DNA of 64,000 nt from Acrocarpospora catenulata. Its GTDB lineage: Bacteria > Actinomycetota > Actinomycetes > Streptosporangiales > Streptosporangiaceae. Both the position numbers and the translations under genes were made by a program. Below, in pieces: positions 16,184 through 25,218 of this stretch. The notes under the pieces were generated by a model. That model saw only the letters and a program-made list of their open reading frames with translations, was not told where the DNA came from and ran no database searches. The stretch covers positions 62,001-126,000 of the forward strand of contig NZ_JAHCST010000011.1 in NCBI RefSeq assembly GCF_018476525.1. The letters run 5' to 3'. Within the stretch, counting starts at the first letter, position 1. Every line of letters begins with the position of its first letter.

Positions 16184-17397
16184 TCCACCCCGATGACGAA
16201 GCTCACGGTGGTCGTGGTGCTGCCGCCGATGTTCAGCGTGCCGAACCGGCGGGCGCCCCCGACCTGGTAGTCCCCCGCCCGGCCGGTCACCTGGCGGGCG
16301 GCGTCCAGCACCATGCGCACGCCGGTGGCGCCGACCGGATGCCCGCCGCCGATCAGCCCGCCGCTCGGGTTGACGGGGATGCGCCCGCCGCGCTCCAGGT
16401 CGCCGTTCTCCACGGCCTTCCAGCTCTCGCCGGGTCCGGTGATGCCGAAATGGTCGATCGCCGCGTACTCCGACATGGTGAAACAGTCGTGGGTCTCGAT
16501 GCCGTCCAGCCCGTCCACGTCGGCGATCCCGGCGCGGGCGAAGGCGTCCAGCACGGTGTTGCGCACGTGGGGCAGCACGTAGGGCTGCCCGGCGCTGCGG
16601 GCCAGCTTCCGGTCCAGCGGCAGGCCGACCGTGCGGTGACCCCAGCCGAGCACCCGGGCCGCACCCGCCAGGTCCGGGCGGCGGGCCAGGAAGCGTTCCC
16701 CGGCCAGCACCACCCCGGCCCCGCCGTCGGTGATCTGGCTGCAGTCGGTACGGCGCAGCCGCCCCTCCACGATCGGGTTGGCCTCGTCGTCGGCGGCGAA
16801 GCTGCGATCGGTGAAGGTCCAGGCCCGCGTCTGCGCGTTCGGGTTGGCCCTGGCGTTGCGGAAGTTCAGCTCGGCGACGGCCCGCAGGTGCGCCTCGTCG
16901 AGCCCGTACCGCCGGTCGTACTCGTCGGCCAGCGCACTGAACATATATGGCCACATGAACCGGGCGTCCTGCCCCTCGTGGCCGGTCCAGGCGGCGGCGC
17001 CCATGTGCCGGGCCGCCTCGTCACCGGAGACCGTGCGCTCCAACTCCAGGCCGAGGACCAGGGCGGTCTCGTACCTCCCTGACTGGATGTCGGCCATGGC
17101 GGCAAGCAGGGCGACCCCGCCGGAGGCGCAGGCGGCCTCGTGCCGGGCGGCCGGGACCTCCCAGAACTCGGGGAGCACGGTGGCGGGCATGCCGCCCAGC
17201 TGGCCCTGGCGGGTGAACAGCTGGCCGAAGGCGTTGCCGACGTGGATCACCCCGATGTCGGCGGCCGCCACCCGGGCGTCGGCGAGCGTGCCGGTAGTGA
17301 CCTCTTCGGTCAGCTCGGCGAAGCCCTGTCCCGCGCGGCTCCAGTTACGGGCGAAGTCGGTCTGGTACCCGCCCAGAACCCAGACGGTCTCCGGCAT
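16180..17397 (-). CDS. SCP2-type thiolase / acetyl-CoA acetyltransferase (405 aa)
   Basis: ATG 17397 follows GGGAGG at ideal spacing. Thiolase features are complete for the SCP-x/lipid-transfer subclass: the nucleophile region HEAACASGG (Cys near residue 90), the Asn/His region ETHDCFTMSEYAAIDHFG, and GGLIGGGHPVGATG with the catalytic His near the C-terminus. Such enzymes cleave or form 3-ketoacyl-CoA, often in branched or sterol side-chain oxidation. It is divergent from a second thiolase with a 61-bp gap and is followed directly by an HxlR regulator. The substrate is not inferable. Confidence 0.85.
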   Translation of the reverse strand: MPETVWVLGGYQTDFARNWSRAGQGFAELTEEVTTGTLADARVAAADIGVIHVGNAFGQLFTRQGQLGGMPATVLPEFWEVPAARHEAACASGGVALLAAMADIQSGRYETALVLGLELERTVSGDEAARHMGAAAWTGHEGQDARFMWPYMFSALADEYDRRYGLDEAHLRAVAELNFRNARANPNAQTRAWTFTDRSFAADDEANPIVEGRLRRTDCSQITDGGAGVVLAGERFLARRPDLAGAARVLGWGHRTVGLPLDRKLARSAGQPYVLPHVRNTVLDAFARAGIADVDGLDGIETHDCFTMSEYAAIDHFGITGPGESWKAVENGDLERGGRIPVNPSGGLIGGGHPVGATGVRMVLDAARQVTGRAGDYQVGGARRFGTLNIGGSTTTTVSFVIGVE

Positions 17398-17458
17398 GGC
17401 CACCTCCCTGTTGCTACATTTAAAAGAGTAATACAGCGGCGGCCGAGAGGTTGATCAC

Positions 17459-18667
17459 GTGTCCGAGGTGTACCTGCTGGAGTACGTACGCACCCCTCGC
17501 GCCAAGGGCTCCGCCCGCGGTTCCCTGCACCACCGCGGTCCCGTCGACCTGGTGGCCGACCTCCAGCGCGCGATCGTGGACCGCACCGGCCTCGACCCGG
17601 CCGCCGTGGGCGACGTCGTGATCGGCTGCGCCTCCCAGGTGGACGAACAGGGCGCCAACCTGGCCCGCACCGCGACCCTGCTGGCCGGCTGGGGGAACGG
17701 GGTCCCGGGCGTCACGGTCAACCGGTTCTGCGCCTCCGGCATCGACGCGGTCGCCCAGGCCGCGGCCCGGATCACCTCCGGCGAGCTGGATCTGGCCGTG
17801 GCCGGAGGTGTGGAAAGCGTCTCCCGGGTGCCCATGTTCAGCGACCGGGGGCCGCTCTGGAGCGACCCGGAGACGGTCAAGCGGATCGGGTCCGTTCACA
17901 TGGGGATAGCCGCCGACCTGAACGCCACCATCGACGGGTGGACGCGCCAGGAGCTTGACGCGTACGCGGTGGAGACCCACACCAAGGCGGCCGCGGCCTG
18001 GGATCGCGGCGACTACGCCCGGTCCGTGGTGCCCGTGCGCCGCGCCGACGGCTCGCTTTTCGACCGGGACGAGCTGATCCGGCCCGGCACCACCGCCGAG
18101 GGCCTGGCCGCGCTCGTCCCCGCCTTCGCCGAACTCGGCGCCGCCGGGCAGGACGACCTGGTGGCCGCCGCCCACCCCGAGGTCGGCCCGATCGGTCACC
18201 TCCACACCGTGGGCAGCTCGCCCGCCCTCGCCGACGGGGCCGCCCTGCTCCTGCTCGGCACCCGCGAGCGGGCCGAACAGCTCGGCCTGCGTCCCAGGGC
18301 CAGGATCGTCGGCGCCGCCACCGCCGCCGTGGACCCGGTGATCATGCTCACCGCCGGTCAGGAGGCGATCGAGAAGGTCCTCGCCAGAGCGGGGCGCACC
18401 CCCGCCGACATCGACGTCTACGAGTTCGCCGAGGCGTTCGCCGCGCTCTGCCTGCGGCTGCGCCGCGACCTCGGCCCGGGCCCCGACCGGCTCAACCCGG
18501 GCGGCGGCACCATCGCCATGGGCCACGCCTTCGGCGCCACCGGCGCCATCATGGTCGGCGGCTGCGCCGACGCCCTGGACCGCCTCGGCGGCCGGTACGG
18601 CGTGGCCGCGGTCAGCGGGGCGGCCGGTCTCGGCAGCGCGGTGCTGATCGAGCGCGTGGACGCCTGA
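17459..18667 (+). CDS. Thiolase-family acetyl-CoA acyltransferase, second catalytic Cys replaced (402 aa)
   Basis: GTG start with GAGAGG upstream. Length and order match degradative thiolases: VNRFCASGIDAVAQAAARI with the nucleophilic Cys near residue 90, the FAEAFAA region near 330, and GGGTIAMGHAFGATGA with the catalytic His near 350. At the C-terminus, where thiolases carry the general-base Cys (usual form C-x-G), this protein reads AAVSGAAGLGSA, so Ser appears in the Cys position. It may have altered activity, such as a hydrolase or a different condensation. It is divergent from the SCP2-type thiolase, suggesting joint regulation by the HxlR protein. Confidence 0.8.
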   Translation: MSEVYLLEYVRTPRAKGSARGSLHHRGPVDLVADLQRAIVDRTGLDPAAVGDVVIGCASQVDEQGANLARTATLLAGWGNGVPGVTVNRFCASGIDAVAQAAARITSGELDLAVAGGVESVSRVPMFSDRGPLWSDPETVKRIGSVHMGIAADLNATIDGWTRQELDAYAVETHTKAAAAWDRGDYARSVVPVRRADGSLFDRDELIRPGTTAEGLAALVPAFAELGAAGQDDLVAAAHPEVGPIGHLHTVGSSPALADGAALLLLGTRERAEQLGLRPRARIVGAATAAVDPVIMLTAGQEAIEKVLARAGRTPADIDVYEFAEAFAALCLRLRRDLGPGPDRLNPGGGTIAMGHAFGATGAIMVGGCADALDRLGGRYGVAAVSGAAGLGSAVLIERVDA

Positions 18668-18677
18668 TCGCAGGCGT
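18660..18677. terminator. Short hairpin between convergent genes
   Basis: ACGCCTG-ATCG-CAGGCGT is a perfect 7-bp stem with a 4-nt loop spanning the thiolase stop and reaching the base before the stop of the convergent methyltransferase. There is no T-run. Position suggests a shared transcription end. Confidence 0.4.
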
Positions 18678-19481
18678 TCAGGGCTTACGCGCGATGCCGC
18701 CGTACTGGTAGACCTCGCGGTCGGCGTACAGGGTGTCGGGGCCGGGGTGCCACTTGGGGAGGGAGACGACGCCCGGCGGCAGCAGTTCCAGGCCGTCGAA
18801 GAAGGCGGTCACCTCGGGGACGGAACGCAGGTGGATCGGGGTGGCGCCGGCGCTGTTCCAGAGGGCCGCGGCCTCGTCCATGCTGGGGCTGGTGACGCTG
18901 GAGGCGATGGCCAGGTAGCTGCCGGGGGCGAGGCCGTCGACCAGGGCGCGGACGGCGTCGCGGGCCAGAGTGTCGTCGGGGATGAACTCCAGTACGCCGA
19001 GGATCATCAGGGCGACGGGGCGGTAGAAGTTGAGGGTCTCGGAGGCCGCCTGGAGGATGACGTCGGGGGATCGGAGGTCGGCGTCGACGTAGTCGGTGGT
19101 GCCCTCGGGGGTGCCCTTGAGCAGCATGCGGGCGTGGACCAGCACGATCGGGTCCCTGTCCACGTACACGATCCTGGCTTTGGGGTTGACGGACTGGGCC
19201 ACCTGGTGGACGTTCTCGGCGGTCGGGATGCCTGTGCCGATGTCCAGGAACTGGTCGACCCCGCACTCCCCGGCGAGGTAGCGCACCGCGCGCCCGATGA
19301 ACTGCCGCTCCGCCCTGGCGATCGTGGGCAGATCCGGCATCACCTCGATGATGGCCTCGCCGACCTCCCGGTCGGCCGGGAAGTTGTCCGTTCCGCCCAG
19401 CCAGTAGTCCCAGACCCGGGCGGGATGGGGCACCGAAGTGTCCAATCGCCGCTCTGCCGCGGTCGGGGGATCCTCACCCAT
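18678..19481 (-). CDS. DUF574-type SAM-dependent methyltransferase (267 aa)
   Basis: ATG with a GAGGAGG site. The sequence has the hallmark N-terminus of the actinobacterial DUF574 (Methyltransf_19) family, TSVPHPARVWDYWLGGTDNF, then the SAM-binding loop FLDIGTGIPT near residue 85, VYVDRDPIVLVHAR for the second strand, and ALMILGVLEFIPDD. These proteins are abundant in filamentous actinomycetes; substrates are mostly unknown, and members occur in developmental and secondary-metabolite contexts. It stands alone, convergent with the thiolase gene and followed upstream by an AT-richer gap. Confidence 0.9.
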   Translation of the reverse strand: MGEDPPTAAERRLDTSVPHPARVWDYWLGGTDNFPADREVGEAIIEVMPDLPTIARAERQFIGRAVRYLAGECGVDQFLDIGTGIPTAENVHQVAQSVNPKARIVYVDRDPIVLVHARMLLKGTPEGTTDYVDADLRSPDVILQAASETLNFYRPVALMILGVLEFIPDDTLARDAVRALVDGLAPGSYLAIASSVTSPSMDEAAALWNSAGATPIHLRSVPEVTAFFDGLELLPPGVVSLPKWHPGPDTLYADREVYQYGGIARKP

Positions 19482-19570
19482 GTCCTGCCCTCCTCAATCT
19501 GCGCTTTAAGCACATACTCCGCCCGGAAGGGACGAGGGGCAACCAGATGCCTTTGCTTTTGGTACTTAAT

Positions 19571-20758
19571 TCAACTAGCCGCGTGAAGCCGGAGCGGGGC
19601 GCTGGTGTTCAGGAACTCCTCCAGCACCAGCGTGGCCGCCCCGAGCGCGACCGCGTCAGGGCCCAGCTCCCCCAGCACGATCGAGGTCGCGTTGTACGGC
19701 TGCGCCAGCGAGTGGGCGCAGGCCGCCTCCCGGATGCCCGGCAGGAGATCCCGCCCGATCATCAACCCCGCCCAGCCGCCGATCAGGATGCGCTCGGGAT
19801 TGAGCAGGTTGATCAGGTTGGCCAGCCCCATGCCCAGGTAGGCCACCGTCTCCTCGATCACCGGTGACCGCGACTCCAGCACCCGGCCCAGCGCGGCCTG
19901 CCAGTCGGTGGTCCCGGTCGGCACCCCGGCCCGCTCCAGGATGCCCTCGGCCCCGATGTACGCCTCCAGGCACCCCCGCCCGCCGCACCGGCACTGCCGC
20001 CCGTCCAGGGCGATCTTGGTGTGCCCCCACTCCCCCGCGCTGTTGCTGGCCCCGCGCATCACCACCCCGCCGGCCACCACGGTCGCCCCCACGCCGGAGC
20101 CGATCAGCACGATCACCGCGTGCTCGGCCCCGCGCCCGGCGCCGAACCAGAGCTCGGCCTGGCCCATGGTCTTGGCCCCGTTGTCGATGAAGACCGGCAG
20201 CGAGGTGCCCGCCCGCATCATGGCGCCGAGTGGCACGCCGTCCCAGCCGAAGGTCTTGGCGTGGATCAGCGTGTCGGGGCCGCGCTCCACGATGCCCGGC
20301 ACGCCGATGCCCACCCCGAGCACCTGCTCGGCGGGCACCCGCCCGTCGGCGAGCACCACGTCGATGCCGGCCAGGATGCGCCGGGCGACCAGTTCGATCT
20401 CGTGGTGCGAGGGCCGCAGGCTGTAGTCCACCCGGGCCTTCTCGTTCATCTCCAGGTCGAACAGCTCCACCCGGACGTGCGTCTCGGCCACGTCCACGCC
20501 GATCACGTGGCCGTACCCGGGGTTGACCCGGAGCAGCACCCGGGGCCGGCCGCCGTCGGAGTCCACCTGGCCGGCCTCGACGATGATGTTGTCGGCCAGC
20601 AGGTCGCCGGTCATCGTGCTGATCGTGGCGGCACTGAGGCCGGTGAGCCCGGTGAGCTCGTGACGGCTGGCCGGTCCGTCGAAGTAGAGCGTCCGCAGCA
20701 GCATGCCGCGGTTCCCCTTCCGGACGTCCCGGACCGTCTTGCGCTCAGGCCTCGCCAT
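19571..20758 (-). CDS. ROK-family transcriptional repressor (395 aa)
   Basis: ATG 20758 is chosen because GGGGAGG lies just upstream; a TTG at 20773 is in frame. An N-terminal winged helix (residues about 10-75, SRHELTGLTGLSAATIST) is followed by the ROK sugar-kinase-like domain: IGVDVAETHVRVELFD, GIGVPGIV, the ROK signature GVGATVVAGGVVMRGASNSAGEWGH region, and the zinc motif CRCGGRGCLE. Family members repress sugar uptake genes and respond to the sugar. It is divergent from an ABC sugar importer, its presumed target, and a palindromic operator lies in its own leader. Confidence 0.9.
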   Translation of the reverse strand: MARPERKTVRDVRKGNRGMLLRTLYFDGPASRHELTGLTGLSAATISTMTGDLLADNIIVEAGQVDSDGGRPRVLLRVNPGYGHVIGVDVAETHVRVELFDLEMNEKARVDYSLRPSHHEIELVARRILAGIDVVLADGRVPAEQVLGVGIGVPGIVERGPDTLIHAKTFGWDGVPLGAMMRAGTSLPVFIDNGAKTMGQAELWFGAGRGAEHAVIVLIGSGVGATVVAGGVVMRGASNSAGEWGHTKIALDGRQCRCGGRGCLEAYIGAEGILERAGVPTGTTDWQAALGRVLESRSPVIEETVAYLGMGLANLINLLNPERILIGGWAGLMIGRDLLPGIREAACAHSLAQPYNATSIVLGELGPDAVALGAATLVLEEFLNTSAPLRLHAAS

Positions 20759-20788
20759 GGCCCGCCTCCCCAACGTGTCGAGACGTTA

Positions 20789-20803
20789 GTTCAACTTGTG
20801 AAC
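20789..20803. promoter_or_regulatory. Palindromic operator candidate for the ROK regulator
   Basis: GTTCA-ACTTG-TGAAC is a perfect 5+5 inverted repeat centred 38 bp upstream of the regulator start and about 160 bp upstream of the divergent binding-protein gene. Position and symmetry suit autoregulation and control of the importer. Binding by this protein is inferred. Confidence 0.5.
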
Positions 20804-20958
20804 CTATAGTTGCGACGCTCTCACCTCGGGCGCAACCACCGCGGAGGTGACCGACCAGGCTTGCCGCCGGTGCGTTACCAAAGCGTTTCCGGCAAGGGAC
20901 TCATCTTTTTTTGCATCTTACATTATCGTCTGTGCCACCCCCGATGAAGGAGATGGAA

Positions 20959-22176
20959 ATGATCAGGAGAGTCACAGGGGCCGCCGCGGTCGCGGCGCTG
21001 CTCGCCGGACTCACCGCTTGCGGCGGCTCCGAGGAGGCCGCAGGGTCCACGACCCTGACCTACTGGATGTTCCAGGACCGGACTCCGCAGGCGGCCGAGG
21101 TCGTCGAGAAGATCCGCACCGACTTCGAGAAGGCCAACCCCGGGGTTACCGTCAAGATCGTCAAGATCCCGAAAGACGACTACAACACCAAGCTCGGCAG
21201 CGCGGTCGCCGCCGGGACCGTCCCCGACGTCGGCATCCTCGACCAGCCGTTGGTCGCCCGGTACGCGCTGGACAAGACCATCGTGGAGATGCCGGCCGGC
21301 ACCGTGAACGAGGCCGACTACTTCGAAGGGGCCCTCAACACCAACCGCGTCGACGGCAAGCTGTACGGCCTGCCCGTCGACCACACCGCCGTCGCGCTCT
21401 TCTACAACAAGAAGCTGGTCCCCACGCCGCCCAAGACCTGGGACGAGCTCAAGCAGATCAGCGATTCCATCCACAAGGCCGACCCGAAGATCGCCGGCAT
21501 CGTGGTGCCCAAGGGCGACGGCTACGGGGCCTGGATGTTCCCCGGCGTGGTGCACGGCGCCGGCGGCGAGATGGTGGACGAGCAGAACAAGAAGATCCTG
21601 TTCGACCAGGCTCCGGCGGTGGAGGCCCTCCAGCTCTGGGTGGACCTGCTGCCCTCCTCGCCGCGTGAGATCACCGACTCCGACATGGCCTTCGCCAACG
21701 GCCTGGCCGGCATGATGATCTCCGGCCCGTGGGACGTGGCCACCATCAAGGACCAGTTCCCCGAGCTCGACTTCAACGTCGCGCCGCTGCCGTACAAGAC
21801 TCAGCCGGCCGGGAACATCGGCGGCGAGAACGCGGTGGTCTTCGCCAAGGGCAAGAACGCCGACCTGGCCTGGAAGTGGCTGAAGTTCCTCACCAACTCC
21901 GACAACAACACCCAGCTGGCGCAGGCGCTCGGCGGCTTCCCCATCAACAAGGCCGCGGCCGAGCGGGACGCGGCGAGCTTCGGCGAGCAGCAGCAGGGTT
22001 TCCTGGAGCAGCTCAAGGTGGCGCACGCCCGACCGGCGCTGCCCGACTGGATCAAGATCAACGACGAGTACATCGCCCCGGCCATCGAGGCGGCGCTGAG
22101 CGGCAAGATGACCTCCCAGCAGGCCCTCACCGAGGCGGCGGACAAGACCCGCGCCCTGCTCGGCTGGAACAGCTAA
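20959..22176 (+). CDS. ABC transporter sugar-binding lipoprotein (405 aa)
   Basis: ATG 20959 has GAAGGAG upstream; the longer frame from 20911 lacks a site and would spoil the signal peptide. The signal peptide ends in the lipobox LTAC-GG, so the protein is anchored outside the membrane. The mature part is a family 1 solute-binding protein (LTYWMFQDRTPQ, AGTVPDVGILDQP, LYGLPVDHTAVALFYNKKL, GLAGMMISGPWD, ENAVVFAKGKNADLAWKWLKFL). It delivers a sugar or oligosaccharide to the two permeases that follow. The substrate is unknown; regulation by the divergent ROK protein is likely. Confidence 0.9.
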   Translation: MIRRVTGAAAVAALLAGLTACGGSEEAAGSTTLTYWMFQDRTPQAAEVVEKIRTDFEKANPGVTVKIVKIPKDDYNTKLGSAVAAGTVPDVGILDQPLVARYALDKTIVEMPAGTVNEADYFEGALNTNRVDGKLYGLPVDHTAVALFYNKKLVPTPPKTWDELKQISDSIHKADPKIAGIVVPKGDGYGAWMFPGVVHGAGGEMVDEQNKKILFDQAPAVEALQLWVDLLPSSPREITDSDMAFANGLAGMMISGPWDVATIKDQFPELDFNVAPLPYKTQPAGNIGGENAVVFAKGKNADLAWKWLKFLTNSDNNTQLAQALGGFPINKAAAERDAASFGEQQQGFLEQLKVAHARPALPDWIKINDEYIAPAIEAALSGKMTSQQALTEAADKTRALLGWNS

Positions 22177-22197
22177 CTCGGCGGAAGTGAGGCAATC

Positions 22198-23163
22198 GTG
22201 GCATCTCCGGTGCTGGCCGACAGGCCCGCCGTGACGCCCCGGCCCGGGCGGCGCCGCCGCCCGGGCGTCGGGCGCTCGGACCATCTGATCGGGTGGCTGC
22301 TGATCACGCCCGCGCTGATCTACTTCGTGGTCTTCCTGCTCTACCCGGCTGTCGCCGCGCTCTACTACAGCTTCACCGACTGGAACCTGCGGGCGCCCGC
22401 CAACTGGGTGGGCTTGGCCAACTACACCGAACTGCTCTTCAACGACGTCCAGTTCCCGCACTTCTGGAAGTCCGTGCAGGTCACGCTCCAGTACACGCTG
22501 ATCGCGGTACCGCTCACCCTGATCTCCGCGCTGGCCCAGGCGCTGCTGCTGAACGCCATCCGGCGCGGCTCGAACCTGTTCCGGCTGCTGCTGTTCCTGC
22601 CCGTGGTCACCGCCGAGGCGGCGGTCGGCGCCATCTGGCGCTGGCTCTACGACCCGCAGTACGGCCTGATCAACGCGATCCTCGGCCTGTTCGGCATCCC
22701 CAAGCAGAACTGGCTGAACACCCCCGAGTTGGTCATCCCCGCGCTGGCGTTCATCGCGGCCTGGCAGTGCGGCATCTCCATGATCATTTATCTGGCCGGG
22801 TTGAAGGGCATCCCCGAGTCGATCCGGGAGGCGGCCATCATCGACGGCGCCGGCCCCGTGCAGCGGTTCTGGAAGGTCATCGTGCCGATGCTCCGGCCGA
22901 CCACGTTCTACCTGATCGTGACCGGGACCATCGCGGCGCTCCAGGTGTTCGGTCTGGTCTATGTGATCTTCTCGGGCGGCGGCGGGCGCAGCGTCACCGG
23001 CGGGCCCGAGCAGTCCGGACTCGCCTACGTGCTGCACATCTACCTGTACGCGTTCCGGTACGACGCGATGGGCGCGGCCTGCGCGATGTCGTTCCTGCTG
23101 CTGGTGCTGATCATGATTGTCACCGCGCTCCAGTTCAAGTTCCTCAAACAGGAGGCGTCGTGA
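22198..23163 (+). CDS. ABC sugar permease, MalF/UgpA type (321 aa)
   Basis: GTG start 21 bp after the binding protein with a GTGAGG site. A basic N-terminus (RRRRPGVGR) is followed by six predicted membrane segments and the EAA loop near residue 210 (IREAAIIDGAGPVQRFWKVI), which docks the ATPase. Family membership as a binding-protein-dependent sugar permease is clear. The stop overlaps the next permease start (GTGA), so subunits are made in step. Confidence 0.9.
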   Translation: MASPVLADRPAVTPRPGRRRRPGVGRSDHLIGWLLITPALIYFVVFLLYPAVAALYYSFTDWNLRAPANWVGLANYTELLFNDVQFPHFWKSVQVTLQYTLIAVPLTLISALAQALLLNAIRRGSNLFRLLLFLPVVTAEAAVGAIWRWLYDPQYGLINAILGLFGIPKQNWLNTPELVIPALAFIAAWQCGISMIIYLAGLKGIPESIREAAIIDGAGPVQRFWKVIVPMLRPTTFYLIVTGTIAALQVFGLVYVIFSGGGGRSVTGGPEQSGLAYVLHIYLYAFRYDAMGAACAMSFLLLVLIMIVTALQFKFLKQEAS

Positions 23164-24005
23164 CCGCCAAACAGGTGCGAAAGGCCCCCATCTACGTGGC
23201 GCTGGTGCTGCTGGCGCTGGTGTCGGTGGTGCCGTTCATCTGGATGCTGGCGACCTCGTTCAAGCACAGTTCGGACATCTACACGAAGGTGCCGAACCTG
23301 TTGCCGGTGGACAAGCAGACCGGCGAGTGGGCGGCGACGCTGGAGAACTACGAGCACGTGCTCGGGATCGGCGGGCTGGGGACGGCGTTCCTCAACAGCG
23401 TCTGGGTGTGCGCGATCCTGGTGCCCGCCAAGCTGCTGATCGACGCGCTGGCGGCGTACGCGTTCGCGCGGATTCCCTTCCCCGGGCGGGACAAGCTGTT
23501 CGTGCTGTTCCTCACCGGGATGATGGTGCCGACCATCACGCTGCTGGTGCCTCGGGTGCACATCACGCAGGTGCTCGGGATGTACGACACCGGCTGGGGG
23601 CTGATCCTGCCCAACGTCGCCTCCGTGCTGGACATCTTCCTGCTGCGGCAGTTCTTTATGTCGCTGCCGGGCGAGTTGGAGGAGGCGGCCCGGATCGACG
23701 GCGCCGGGCGCATGCAGATCTTCTGGCGGATCGTCCTCCCGCTGTCCAAGCCCGTCCTGGCCGTGGTGACCATCACCAGCTTCATCTTCCACTGGAACGA
23801 CCTGGTCTGGCCGCTGGTGGTGACCAACGACCCCGAACTGAACACCCTGCCCCTGGCCTTGCAACAACTGGCCAGCACGGAGTCGGGCCGCGCCTACTAC
23901 ATCATGGCGGGCGCCGCCCTCTCAGTGATCCCGGTCATCATCATCCTGCTGATCTTCCAGCGCCGCATCATGCAGGGCATCGCCTTCACCGGCCTCAAGA
24001 CCTGA
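23160..24005 (+). CDS. ABC sugar permease, MalG/UgpE type (281 aa)
   Basis: GTG 23160 overlaps the upstream stop. The protein starts VTAKQVRKAPIYVALVLL and has six membrane segments and the EAA loop ELEEAARIDGAGRMQIFWRI near residue 185. No ATP-binding gene follows, as is common in actinobacteria where one shared MsiK-type ATPase energises many sugar importers. A terminator-like hairpin lies about 20 bp downstream. Confidence 0.9.
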   Translation: MTAKQVRKAPIYVALVLLALVSVVPFIWMLATSFKHSSDIYTKVPNLLPVDKQTGEWAATLENYEHVLGIGGLGTAFLNSVWVCAILVPAKLLIDALAAYAFARIPFPGRDKLFVLFLTGMMVPTITLLVPRVHITQVLGMYDTGWGLILPNVASVLDIFLLRQFFMSLPGELEEAARIDGAGRMQIFWRIVLPLSKPVLAVVTITSFIFHWNDLVWPLVVTNDPELNTLPLALQQLASTESGRAYYIMAGAALSVIPVIIILLIFQRRIMQGIAFTGLKT

Positions 24006-24024
24006 AATCGAAATTTCCGCACTT

Positions 24025-24061
24025 ACCGGGGTATCGGGGCCATAGCCACCGGTACCCCGGT
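24025..24061 (+). terminator. Stem-loop after ABC operon
   Basis: ACCGGGGTA (24025-24033) pairs perfectly with TACCCCGGT (24053-24061) around a 19-nt loop, 20 bp after the permease stop. No U-run follows. The remaining bases up to 24210 hold no supported gene. Confidence 0.5.
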
Positions 24062-24210
24062 CCCATGCCAACGCCCTTTCGCAACCAATCTCTCGCGCGT
24101 CGGGGCGGTGGCCGACCCTCCCGGTGGGAGCCGGGCCCGGACCCGGAGGGTCAAAGGGTGGGTGGGTGGGAGAACCACGCCAAACGACGGCGAAGCCGCC
24201 CCGTAGACGC

Positions 24211-25218
24211 TTAGGCCGTTATGGCGAGGGTGGCCGGGTCGACCGGATGGGCGAGGGGTTTTCCGGTGAGGACTCGGATGACCTCTTCGGCGGCCGAGGC
24301 ACCCAGTCTGGCCACTTCCCCGCCCAGTGCGCCGGCGACGTGAGGTGTCAGTACAACGTTGGGGAGATCCCAGAGCGGTGAATCAGGGGCTGGTATCTCG
24401 GGATCGGTTACGTCCAGTACGGCTGACAGGCGGCCGGTGAGGAGTTCCGCCAGGAGTGCCTGTTCGTCCACCAAGGAACCCCGGGCCGTGTTGATCAATG
24501 TGGCTCCGTCGCGCAGCGAGGACAGTAGTTCGGCGGTGACCATGCCTCGGGTCTGTTCGGTCGCGGGGGCGTGCAGGGAGACGACGTCGCTACGGGCGAA
24601 GACCTCCGCCAGGTCGGCCGGGGTCGCCCCCAGTTCCCGGATGCGCGAAGCCGGCACGTATGGATCAGAGAGCAGAACGGTGAGGTCGAACGGGCGGAGC
24701 AGCCCGAGGACCCGCCTGCCGATCCGGGAGGCGCCTACCAGGCCGACCGTTCTGCCGTGATTGCCGAAGGTGCCGCCGCGGCGAATCAGCGCGAGGTCGG
24801 CGCGTTTGGCTTGGTATTCGCGGGCCAGAGCGGGGACGGCCTTGTTGGCCAGCAGAATCATGGCCAGGGCGTATTCGGCGACGGGGACGGCGTTGGCTTC
24901 GGCGGCGGAGCTGACGGGGATACCGCGTTCGAAGACGTACCGGCTGACGTGGGACTTTATCGTGCCGGCCGCATGGACGACCGCTTTGAGGTCAGGGGCG
25001 TACCGAATGGTCTGGGCGTCGATTTCCGGACTGCCCCAGCCGGTGAGCAGGATGGTGGTCTTCTGGAGCCGGGACCGGGCCTGCCGGGAGGTGAACTCGG
25101 TCAGCGGCGCGCGGGGATCGATGTCGGCATATCTCCGGATCCATTCGATCGACTCCCGGCTGAAGAGCCGCCCGGGCAGATCCGGATACATCGCGAGTTC
25201 GACCCTGGGCCGGGCCAT
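24211..25218 (-). CDS. D-isomer-specific 2-hydroxyacid dehydrogenase (335 aa)
   Basis: ATG 25218 overlaps the stop of the aldehyde dehydrogenase (TGATG), which fixes the start. The NAD-binding domain has GLVGASRIGRRVLGLL (a G-x-G-x-x-G variant with A-S in the loop), LLSDPYV, the catalytic Arg in INTARGSLVDEQAL, Glu/Asp in DVTDPEIPAPDSPLWDLP, and the catalytic His in NVVLTPHVAG. It would reduce or oxidise a 2-hydroxy/2-keto acid with NAD(P). Its coupling to the aldehyde dehydrogenase suggests sequential oxidation steps on a sugar-derived aldehyde or aldonate, which is inference. Confidence 0.9.
   Translation of the reverse strand: MARPRVELAMYPDLPGRLFSRESIEWIRRYADIDPRAPLTEFTSRQARSRLQKTTILLTGWGSPEIDAQTIRYAPDLKAVVHAAGTIKSHVSRYVFERGIPVSSAAEANAVPVAEYALAMILLANKAVPALAREYQAKRADLALIRRGGTFGNHGRTVGLVGASRIGRRVLGLLRPFDLTVLLSDPYVPASRIRELGATPADLAEVFARSDVVSLHAPATEQTRGMVTAELLSSLRDGATLINTARGSLVDEQALLAELLTGRLSAVLDVTDPEIPAPDSPLWDLPNVVLTPHVAGALGGEVARLGASAAEEVIRVLTGKPLAHPVDPATLAITA

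Noticed and set aside
15206-16954. Minus-strand frame of 582 codons spanning the HxlR gene and thiolase
   Set aside because: Only the part from 16183 is coding; upstream it is out of frame with the thiolase and is Arg-rich noise.
20880-20895. AAAGCGTTT as a LacI-type operator upstream of the sugar importer
   Set aside because: The symmetry is incomplete (central positions mismatch) and a better palindrome for the adjacent ROK regulator exists.
22293-24005. Frame of 570 codons reading through the first permease
   Set aside because: Real translation starts at GTG 23160 coupled to the previous stop; the earlier part is an out-of-frame reading of the MalF-type permease.
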